From contig JANQSC010000008.1 of assembly GCA_028284235.1 (NCBI GenBank), forward strand, positions 62,001-126,000: 64,000 nucleotides of DNA, read 5' to 3'. This document shows, piece by piece, positions 57,154 to 64,000 of this stretch. The first letter of the stretch is position 1. Each line of letters opens with the position of its first letter. The notes beneath the pieces were generated by a model that was not told the origin of the DNA, did not search any database, and worked only from the letters and a program-made list of their open reading frames with translations. The position numbers and the translations under genes are program-made. Source of the stretch: Opitutaceae bacterium (lineage in GTDB: Bacteria > Verrucomicrobiota > Verrucomicrobiia > Opitutales > Opitutaceae).

Positions 57154-58361
57154 CAGGCGCAAGTGATCTCCGGGTGAAGGCCCATGCCATCCAGCATGTC
57201 TTTTACTTCGCCTTGATAGATGGGATTCATTAGAATCACGCAATCAGGTGGATCGTCTGGCAACGATGCGGGGCCCCTCACCGGATGGCCCGTTCCCGGA
57301 ATGAACTTTCCCTGTTTGTGAGGGTTGATATCGATCACGAAGTCGATGTGGTTCTCAAGCTTTAGCGTAGTCAAGAAGGAGACCGCTTTTGAACCGCCTC
57401 CCCACAAGGCCACTTTCTTGCTCGCCGCCTTCCATTTACCCAACAACGACAGCCACTTTTTTCGGGCTTCCTTGAATCGACTGGGGAACTGGTCTACCTC
57501 TTGAGCAACTAGAGCAAGATCGTCTTCGGCAGGAAGCGGCGATTGGTCATTTCCGTTGCTGGGCTTCGCTGCGATAACAATATACTGGTCGTCGTATTCA
57601 AGCTCGAGCTCGAGAATATCGAAGCCTGTCAATCGAAAAAGCCTAGCAAGAGAACCTGCAGTGAAATACGAGCAGTGTTCATAATAAATATCCCAAAATG
57701 CCGGCTCTTTCAAAACCCGATACACGTCTGGCAATTCGAAAAGAAGAAGCGTGTCTTTTCGGTCCCCGATATTCTGGCGAATCATACTAAGCAGCTGATG
57801 AGTCGGTCCTATATGTTCGAGCGTATGCCGGCAGCATATAACGTCCGCGGTAAGGTGAGAGTACGATTCGCTATACAGATCCTGTATAAAACGAAGCCGA
57901 TCGGAAACGGGTGTTTCCAATCGCTCGGGGATAAACGCGGGGTCAATGCCAATGCCGCTACCGGCCCCGTATTCAACCAACTGAGTCAAGAACTCGCCTT
58001 TGCCGCAGCCTATCTCGAGGACGGTCTTGCCGGTCAATCCGTAAGTTTCGACCCAGCGTTTCGCTAAACTGCGAGAAAACTCGTTGAACGTGGGGGAGAA
58101 GCCTTGCGACTCTTCGCAGGAAGTCGAATACTCGTGGACGGTTGGATCGAATACCGCATTGAATATGAAGCCGCAATGGGGGCAATGAGCGAGTTCAAGA
58201 TTTCGTCTCGGGTAGCTCTTGGCCAGTTCCAAGGAGCGCATTAGCAATACACTATGCACGGGTATATCGGAAACGCGATAAAACGGCATAACGCCGGTTT
58301 TCAGGCAATTTGGGCACTCGTTTGGATTCCTTTTTGCCAAGATTTGCGAATGGGTTTCCAT
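57153..58361 (-). CDS. three-domain SAM methyltransferase (TylCIII-like), copy 2
   Basis: The 402-residue protein has the same layout as copy 1: zinc site (CPNCLK, CPHCGF), SAM domain (VLEIGCGKGEFLTQ; CCRHTLEHIGPTH) and C-terminal domain (KVALWGGGSKAVSFLTTL, VIDINPHKQGKFIPGTGH, CVILMNPIYQGEV). The two are clearly related but well diverged, so they are an old duplication with likely different substrates. Its stop overlaps the start of copy 1. Confidence 0.78.
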   Translation of the reverse strand: METHSQILAKRNPNECPNCLKTGVMPFYRVSDIPVHSVLLMRSLELAKSYPRRNLELAHCPHCGFIFNAVFDPTVHEYSTSCEESQGFSPTFNEFSRSLAKRWVETYGLTGKTVLEIGCGKGEFLTQLVEYGAGSGIGIDPAFIPERLETPVSDRLRFIQDLYSESYSHLTADVICCRHTLEHIGPTHQLLSMIRQNIGDRKDTLLLFELPDVYRVLKEPAFWDIYYEHCSYFTAGSLARLFRLTGFDILELELEYDDQYIVIAAKPSNGNDQSPLPAEDDLALVAQEVDQFPSRFKEARKKWLSLLGKWKAASKKVALWGGGSKAVSFLTTLKLENHIDFVIDINPHKQGKFIPGTGHPVRGPASLPDDPPDCVILMNPIYQGEVKDMLDGMGLHPEITCA

Positions 58362-58433
58362 ACTAGGCGAGCGGTCTCCTATGTTGATTCAACTTATGTT
58401 GTGTAAATCCCGGAAACGACAAACGGAATTCAA

Positions 58434-59687
58434 TTATACGACGCGGACTTCGGGAACGGGGATAATGAATTTTCCGCCCAGGGAACGAAACTCTGATTGC
58501 TGTTCTAAGATCTCTTCCTTGAAATTCCAAGGAAGTAAAACCACGTAGTCCGGTTGATCTTCGAGCAGTCGCTCCACGGGCAAAATCTCAATATGTACAC
58601 CCGGCATAAACCAACCATGCTTGTGTACGTTTCGATCAACTACATAGTCGATGACGCTAGAATCGAGCCCCACCGAGTTCAGCATAATTGTCCCTTTCGC
58701 TGCGGCTCCATAGGCTACAATCCGCTTCCCCTCACGCTTTAGTCGGGTAACCAGTTTTGAGAGTTCCGCGCGAATCGTTTGTACGCGATTCGCAAAGTCT
58801 TCGTAGTAGTCTCGCTTGTCGATGCCGATTTCACGCTCCTCCTCCATCATGATTTTTAAGGCTTCGCTGGGCTCTTCTCGTTTTCCAATGTAGTATCTCA
58901 TCGAACCACCGTGGGTAGGCAATCGTTTCGCGTCGTTTAGGTAGAGGCCATGTCGACGCATCAGGTGGTCGACGGCCGTCAGCGAGAAATAGCACAGATG
59001 CTCGTGATAGATGGTATCAAATTCGCAATGATCGACCAGATCCCGGATATACGGCGCTTCGATGGCCGCAATACCATCCGGCTTTAGGAGAATCCGAATA
59101 CCTTCGACAAAACCATGGGTGTCCGCCACGTGCGCCAGCACGTTGTTGCCGATAATCACATCGGCAGTCTTGCCCTCTTCAGCGAGTTCAGTCGCAACGC
59201 GTTCGGAAAAGAACTTGTTTAACGTGGGTACGCCTATCTTCTCAGCCGCGGCAGCCTGGCGTGGGGCCGGGTCGATGCCTAGCACCGGAACGCCTTTTTC
59301 TACAAAGTTCTTCAGGAGATAGCCGTCGTTACTCGCAAGTTCGACCACTAAGCTTGTCGAGTTCAACTCCCTGCGCTCAATGAGATCGAGCGCATTCGAC
59401 CGGCAGTGATCGAGCCAGGCCTGAGAAAAGGAAGAAAAGTACATGTAGTCTTTTCCAAAAAGAAATTCGGGATCGACGGTCTCAAGTATCTGAACGAGCG
59501 AGCATTCAGGACAAAAACCCACGTCGAGCGGGAAGGCGCGCTCCTCGTCGCCCAACTGATCTTTGGTGAGTATGCGATCGGATGGGGGCATTTCGCCAAG
59601 GTCGAGTACGGGATCCAGCCCCACTCTGTCACAACAGCGACACTGCGCGGAAGCGCTGCGTTTTTGAAAGTTCTCCGTAAAATTCAT
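58434..59687 (-). CDS. NDP-hexose C-methyltransferase (TylCIII/NovU-like)
   Basis: This 417-residue protein is the most typical member of the three: zinc site (CRCCDR, CPECSL), YMYFSSFSQAWLDHCRSNA, SAM motif VVELASNDGYLLKNF, the IYHEHLCYFSLTAV block, the THGGSMRYYI segment with conserved His and Gly, and the C-terminal YGAAAKGTIMLNSVG / VVDRNVHKHGWFMPG domain. Family members add a methyl group to C-3 of a 4-keto-6-deoxysugar. With rfbF and the epimerase nearby it may build a branched CDP-sugar. Confidence 0.85.
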   Translation of the reverse strand: MNFTENFQKRSASAQCRCCDRVGLDPVLDLGEMPPSDRILTKDQLGDEERAFPLDVGFCPECSLVQILETVDPEFLFGKDYMYFSSFSQAWLDHCRSNALDLIERRELNSTSLVVELASNDGYLLKNFVEKGVPVLGIDPAPRQAAAAEKIGVPTLNKFFSERVATELAEEGKTADVIIGNNVLAHVADTHGFVEGIRILLKPDGIAAIEAPYIRDLVDHCEFDTIYHEHLCYFSLTAVDHLMRRHGLYLNDAKRLPTHGGSMRYYIGKREEPSEALKIMMEEEREIGIDKRDYYEDFANRVQTIRAELSKLVTRLKREGKRIVAYGAAAKGTIMLNSVGLDSSVIDYVVDRNVHKHGWFMPGVHIEILPVERLLEDQPDYVVLLPWNFKEEILEQQSEFRSLGGKFIIPVPEVRVV

Positions 59688-59785
59688 GTTCTTTACTCTG
59701 GTCTCTGCGAGGGCTGCAAAATCTACCGTTCGTTACCTTTCGGTAGGGTGGCCGTCATGGCTACTTTGGAGCCAGTCGCCAGCCG

Positions 59786-60832
59786 CTACGCATTCGCTTG
59801 CGATTGGGGGGCCGCAAACCGCAAATCCGAACTGATGGACCCTTTCGAAATGAGGCTCTTGATATGGGCGAGACGCTGGTATTTCGGTCCTTCGAACTCC
59901 TCGAGCGTGACTCCATGCTGCTTGTACGCAGCATAACACTCCTCGACCCCTTTGCGTACGTCCCACTGGGGATTGTAGTGCTTCAGTTTGTTCATCGCCT
60001 TGTCAAAGCTCACTCGATAGCATCGCGAATCCGCAGACGCTCCGTCCGCGAACCGGAGCTCCGAGTCGACGACGACTTCCTTCACCATTTCCGCGATTTC
60101 GCGTACGCGATAGTTCTCGGACGGGGCCCCGATATTGAACGCTTCATCGTGAATATCGCTCTGGTCTGCTTTCAGGACCGCGATGAAGGCATTCGAGATG
60201 TCGGCTATGTGAACCAGTGGCCTCCAAGCGCTACCGTCGCTTTTCAAGTGCACTTTGCCGGTCGTGTACGCCCAAGCAGTGAGATTGTTGACCACGAGAT
60301 CGAAGCGCAAGCGCGGCGACACTCCGTACGCGGTCGCGTTTCTAAGATACGTTGGCGAGAAGCCATCATCCGCCAGCAAAGAAATATCTCTCTCCGCGTA
60401 GACTTTAGACTCTCCGTATGGCGTGACTGGATTGAATTCGGAGTCTTCTCCCTTCATGTCTTCCCCGCCGGCGCCGTACGTGCTGCACGAGGAAGAAAAA
60501 ACGAAACGGCTCACACCTGACTGTTTCGCGAGTTTCGCGAGTGATACTGATGCCTTATAGTTTATGTCGTAGGTTAGCTGCGCATCGATGTCGCCCAGCG
60601 GGTCATTTGAGAGACCGGCGAGATGGAGCACTGCGTCGACACCTTCAAAATCTTCGCTGGTCGCATCGCGTACATCTTTTTGAATATTTGGCACATTCAC
60701 AATGCCGTTCCCAAAGGTGCTTGCGCGATACAGATCGCTGTCCATACCAACCACTTCATAGCCTTCCGAAAGAAGCATTGGTGTTAATACCGTTCCGATA
60801 TATCCGAGGTGTCCAGTTACGAGTACTTTCAT
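59786..60832 (-). CDS. NAD-dependent sugar epimerase/dehydratase
   Basis: The 348-residue extended SDR has [34 protein letters not shown], the catalytic [11 protein letters not shown] pair and [20 protein letters not shown]. The start is taken at 60832, where the Rossmann motif begins; the frame opens at 60937 inside rfbF. It is not a standard CDP-glucose 4,6-dehydratase (RfbG), though its place after rfbF suggests work on a CDP-sugar. Its exact reaction is unknown. Confidence 0.8.
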   Translation of the reverse strand: MKVLVTGHLGYIGTVLTPMLLSEGYEVVGMDSDLYRASTFGNGIVNVPNIQKDVRDATSEDFEGVDAVLHLAGLSNDPLGDIDAQLTYDINYKASVSLAKLAKQSGVSRFVFSSSCSTYGAGGEDMKGEDSEFNPVTPYGESKVYAERDISLLADDGFSPTYLRNATAYGVSPRLRFDLVVNNLTAWAYTTGKVHLKSDGSAWRPLVHIADISNAFIAVLKADQSDIHDEAFNIGAPSENYRVREIAEMVKEVVVDSELRFADGASADSRCYRVSFDKAMNKLKHYNPQWDVRKGVEECYAAYKQHGVTLEEFEGPKYQRLAHIKSLISKGSISSDLRFAAPQSQANA

Positions 60833-60858
60833 TATTTTTAAAAATGCGTATTCAGTAG

Positions 60859-61626
60859 TTACCAAATTTTCCAAGGGGCGGCTCCCTCTTGCCAAAGGGA
60901 CTCTAAGAGTACTTTGTCGCGGAGAGTGTCCATGCACTGCCAGAACCCTTCATGGCGATAGGCCATGATTTGTCCGATCTTTGCAAGTTTTTCCATGGGT
61001 TCGTGCTCCCATTGAGTTTGGTCGCCGTCAATGTAGTTGAAAACTTCTGGTTCCGCCACGAAGAATGCTCCGTTGATCCATCCTTCTGCTGTCTGGGGTT
61101 TTTCTGAAAACTCGAGAACCTTGTCACCGTCGAACTGCATGTGCCCGAATCGAGCTGGAGGCCGTACGGCGCTAACTGTAAGCAGCTTGCCGTGCGAACG
61201 GTGGAACTTAAGCAAGTCGTTGAGATCGATGTTCGAAACACCGTCCCCCCATGTTAGCATGAACGTGTCGTTTCCCAGGTAAGGGGCAAGTCGTTTGATA
61301 CGTCCACCTGTGAGTGTCGCATTGCCTGTATCGATCAACTCGATATTCCAGTCGGGTGTTGATCCGCCATGTTTTTCGATCGATCTGTCGCCTAATCTAA
61401 CAGTTATGTTTCCCTCGAGGGCGCAATAGTCGGCGAAGTACTTCTTTATGTATTCGCCTTTATACCCGAGGGCGATCGCAAACTCGTTGTGGCCATAGTA
61501 GGAATAGTGTTTCATTATGTGCCACAGTATCGGTCTGGCTCCGATTTCAACCATCGGTTTGGGCTTAAGTTGGGTCTCTTCTGAGAGGCGACTTCCAACG
61601 CCTCCAGCTAGAATGGCTACTTTCAT
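60859..61626 (-). CDS. rfbF: glucose-1-phosphate cytidylyltransferase
   Basis: RfbF makes CDP-glucose from CTP and glucose-1-phosphate, entering CDP-3,6-dideoxy and branched sugars. The 255-residue protein has [37 protein letters not shown], the metal-site [12 protein letters not shown] and [14 protein letters not shown], all typical. It is at the usual family length. It precedes the epimerase by 26 bases and is the first gene of the CDP-sugar set (rfbF, epimerase, methyltransferase). Confidence 0.94.
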   Translation of the reverse strand: MKVAILAGGVGSRLSEETQLKPKPMVEIGARPILWHIMKHYSYYGHNEFAIALGYKGEYIKKYFADYCALEGNITVRLGDRSIEKHGGSTPDWNIELIDTGNATLTGGRIKRLAPYLGNDTFMLTWGDGVSNIDLNDLLKFHRSHGKLLTVSAVRPPARFGHMQFDGDKVLEFSEKPQTAEGWINGAFFVAEPEVFNYIDGDQTQWEHEPMEKLAKIGQIMAYRHEGFWQCMDTLRDKVLLESLWQEGAAPWKIW

Positions 61627-61753
61627 TTTAAGAGTTAGAGGAATTTGGTTTTAATTTCGGCGATCAATTAGCTCGCCCTAGCGATGAATTGACTAATCGA
61701 CTGCATTCTTTTGTTTTTCAGTCTTCGCAAGCATTTTTGGGCGAGAAAGAAAC

Positions 61754-62851
61754 CTAGCTTGACGGAGTGGAGATAGGTTGAATCTCAAGCGAGCCAAATT
61801 CCGCGATTAGGTGGTGCGCGACCAAGAGAATTGACCCATTCCGCAGTGGCTCGTTGGTATCGAGATTCTCTATCGCCCACGTTTCGGGTTCTGGCTTACT
61901 CTTCTCCCAGACTTTTACGGCATAATTCGTACCGTTCCGTTCTTTATATTCGCAGACCAGGATCTTGACCATGTATTCGGTTCCAATGGTTATGGCTATG
62001 TCCGAATCGGGATAGTGCTTATCGGGCCAATTCGTAATTAAGGTTGATAGTCCGGTTTCGTCTTTTTCAAAGTCGCACCACAATCCTCCCCCCCAAGGTG
62101 TCCACCCGATGAACGGTTGCCATTTACCTTTAATTAGACCTTCGAGCCGACTTCGTTTTCGCTTTCCCCAATCGCTGTGTCCTTGCCAGCGGAGAAGAAT
62201 GCCCAGCGCGGGGCTTATACTGACAGGATTGCCGAAGGCTGCGTGATCGATCTCTGTTACGCGAAACGAGGTAAGGACTTCATAGTTTTCCCACTGGATC
62301 GATCCGACGGCTAGGAGACGGTCATATGCGAGCGTCAACGGCACAACGGATTTGCCATCGATAGCCCACGGCCCGTCTACAACCTGAGCAACATCGGAAA
62401 CGGAGTCGCATTGACCCCAATCGATATCGGTCGGTAGTTCGTCGATCTCAGGCTGATCCCAGATCAGTTCGACGATGGATGAAGAAGAACGTCCTAGCCA
62501 GTCGATTGCGTTTAGTTCGATTCTATTCGATCCGCGAGTTAGGTCAGTGACCGGGATGTCCGCGTTGAAATCCCCCTCGCCCGCTAGGCGACGTGTGTCG
62601 GGGCCGATTGACAGTAAGCGCGATTTGCTTTCGTTGACTCGATAAGAGAGCTTGAATATGCCGTTCGGGTCACTGGCTTTGCCGGAGACATTATAGAAAT
62701 TCTGTGAGAACCCGTAGCGACCGACCGATTGATGGTGCCCGTTGTCAACTGTGATTTCGGGACCACTTGAATTGGTGGCGACAAGCGCGATCAGTGCAGA
62801 GATAATCGCCGTCGTCCCGACCTTCACAAATAATTTCGCCCTAGGTTTCAT
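61754..62851 (-). CDS. membrane-anchored or secreted protein of unknown function
   Basis: The 365-residue product (from ATG 62851; an ATG at 62893 would add 14 residues) has one N-terminal hydrophobic segment (KVGTTAIISALIALVATNSSG), an Ig-like beta region with SYRVNESKSR and NRIELNAIDWLGRSSSS, and a Trp-rich, concanavalin-like second half (ILLRWQGHSDWGKRKRSR, FIGWTPWGGGLWCDFEKDE). I do not recognise the family. The second half may be a carbohydrate-binding beta-sandwich, fitting the polysaccharide context. Confidence 0.6.
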   Translation of the reverse strand: MKPRAKLFVKVGTTAIISALIALVATNSSGPEITVDNGHHQSVGRYGFSQNFYNVSGKASDPNGIFKLSYRVNESKSRLLSIGPDTRRLAGEGDFNADIPVTDLTRGSNRIELNAIDWLGRSSSSIVELIWDQPEIDELPTDIDWGQCDSVSDVAQVVDGPWAIDGKSVVPLTLAYDRLLAVGSIQWENYEVLTSFRVTEIDHAAFGNPVSISPALGILLRWQGHSDWGKRKRSRLEGLIKGKWQPFIGWTPWGGGLWCDFEKDETGLSTLITNWPDKHYPDSDIAITIGTEYMVKILVCEYKERNGTNYAVKVWEKSKPEPETWAIENLDTNEPLRNGSILLVAHHLIAEFGSLEIQPISTPSS

Positions 62852-63109
62852 AAACAATAATGGCCAGAATATTTCAATCGGCCCGATCTCCAATCCGGTA
62901 AGGTAGCACGGCCGTTTTTAGTCTATTTGATAAAAAACACACGGTAAAAATTTAGTAACTTTTGTGTGGGAATTCGAGACAAGAATTCAGATCGGAAATG
63001 GTTTGTCAGAGTTTGGCGAATGATGGCACTCCGGGTGGTTGGTAAATAAGGAAAGCGTGGGTCGCGATGTTTTTCCGAATCTAATTGGCTCTCCTGCTCT
63101 ACACAATCG

Positions 63110-64000
63110 TTAGCAGCCGATTCGTCGGAGGAGAGGGTAGAGCGTCAGGACGATTCCCAACGTCCATGGCAGGCAGGCAGTGGATCTCTGAATGGATGCA
63201 AGTGCGAACTGCCCCTCGGCCGAAAGGAATATCGGTAGCGAGTATACGACGGGAATGATCAGGAGAGAGAGGAGTGTACCGGAGCTCGCCCAGGCGCGAC
63301 TTGGACTCGAGTGTCGATTAGGGGAATAAAAGGCAATGGCGAAAACCAGGATGCAATGCGCTATGCCAAGGTGCCCATTGCCGAGTCCCAGGTGTTGCGC
63401 GTAGTTGAGATGGTCTCGTCTTATTCTGACATCGCCGTCGATCGAAACTGTGATTCGGCCTTGGCGATAGACTAATCTCAGAGTTTGCCAGTCGCCGGTC
63501 ACTGCGTCTTTGATTATGACTTCCTGCGAAAGTGTACGCGGGCCGGTATAGTTGTTTCGGATCCGGAAATGATAGTCGTCTCCCTCTTGGCCCAAGGTTA
63601 GATTACGAAAAAATGGGTCTGCCGAATAGGATACGATGCGTGCTGGTCCTACCTGTGTCAGGTTCTTCGGCATTATCGTCGCGACAAGTTCGAAGCTCCG
63701 GGTGCGGTTGATCACCTCGCAAAGTTCTAGAGTTGAGTCCGTGTAAGAGATAATTGCGGGCTTCTCGACTGAAACGTATTCGGTGGTAGACTCCACCGCT
63801 CCTTGCGACTCGAAACACGCGGCACAGTCGCGCAATCGAGAGGCCGTCAATGTGATAGGCGGCGTTGGCTTCTTCATTTTCGGCAATTGATCGATGACCT
63901 TGATTGAAACCTCTGCGATATTCCCCTTCCATGGCCTGTTACCGGTTGCTTCGTTGGCGAACTGGAGCGAATAATCTGGATCCCAGTTGAGAGTTTGAAC
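63110..64000 (-). CDS. VanZ-like / LamG-type membrane protein, C-terminal part
   Basis: The frame stays open to the window edge, so the N-terminus is missing; 296 residues are seen. The part has two LamG/concanavalin-like fragments (SLQFANEATGNRPWKGNIAE at the edge; SFELVATIMPKNLTQVGPAR to GRITVSIDGDVRIRRD) and then three to four hydrophobic C-terminal segments (HCILVFAIAFYSPNRHS; LLSLLIIPVVYSLPIFL), as in VanZ-like proteins fused to LamG domains at exopolysaccharide loci. Function unknown; a surface or polysaccharide-binding role is likely. Confidence 0.6.
   Translation of the reverse strand, partial: VQTLNWDPDYSLQFANEATGNRPWKGNIAEVSIKVIDQLPKMKKPTPPITLTASRLRDCAACFESQGAVESTTEYVSVEKPAIISYTDSTLELCEVINRTRSFELVATIMPKNLTQVGPARIVSYSADPFFRNLTLGQEGDDYHFRIRNNYTGPRTLSQEVIIKDAVTGDWQTLRLVYRQGRITVSIDGDVRIRRDHLNYAQHLGLGNGHLGIAHCILVFAIAFYSPNRHSSPSRAWASSGTLLSLLIIPVVYSLPIFLSAEGQFALASIQRSTACLPWTLGIVLTLYPLLRRIGC

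Noticed and set aside
1..64000. CRISPR arrays, tRNA or rRNA genes, insertion sequences, prophage
   Set aside because: None was seen: no regularly spaced repeats, no tRNA-like GGTTCGAATCC arm with a fold, no transposase or phage-type protein.

Overview
The window looks like part of a Verrucomicrobiota chromosome, probably class Opitutae. The main evidence is a VPDSG-type C-terminal sorting system with its exosortase and PrsK/PrsR regulators, together with the arginine cluster and general gene style. This is an inference from gene content; no rRNA or tRNA gene is present to test it. Many start codons lack a recognisable Shine-Dalgarno sequence.

From 1 to 7.8 kb, all on the + strand, lie rplM-rpsI, a terminator, and an arginine run argC-argJ-argB-argD-argF-argG; argH is not in the window. 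A convergent PaaX-like regulator (7.9-8.6 kb) has a near-identical palindrome at each end. A TPR membrane protein follows.

From 9.6 to 25.9 kb lies a complete nitrate assimilation region. A NasS-like cytosolic nitrate-binding protein is divergent from a four-gene + strand operon: a fused DmsB/DmsC-type electron-transfer protein, a molybdopterin nitrate reductase, a siroheme nitrite reductase and a diflavin reductase. Facing it on the - strand is an ABC nitrate transporter operon (nrtA-nrtB-nrtC-nrtD) ending in a porin, with a divergent LysR regulator. The same LysR-type dyad, CATGAA-N5-TTCATG, occurs upstream of both operons and probably ties them into one regulon.

From 26 to 33 kb are purU, carB, an NtrC-like response regulator whose AAA+ domain has lost its catalytic residues, and an orphan pilC/gspF. 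From 33.4 to 38.2 kb are two large secreted paralogues with fibronectin-III, Ig-like and repeated C-terminal modules.

From 38 to 64 kb is an envelope and exopolysaccharide region, almost all on the - strand. It holds rmlA, rmlB and a UER1-like bifunctional epimerase/reductase instead of rmlC plus rmlD; a Wza-like export protein; a lamin-tail protein; prsR, prsK and prsT; two VPDSG-CTERM proteins; exosortase; and an outer-membrane beta-barrel. Beyond these come an L-2-hydroxyglutarate oxidase homologue, three C-methyltransferase-family genes, a sugar epimerase and rfbF (CDP-sugar route), and two surface or membrane proteins, the last cut by the window edge. Good -24/-12 (sigma-54) promoters precede both VPDSG genes and the first fibronectin-III gene, fitting control by PrsR. 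The part from about 54.6 to 62 kb is visibly more AT-rich than the arginine operon, as is common in variable polysaccharide loci.
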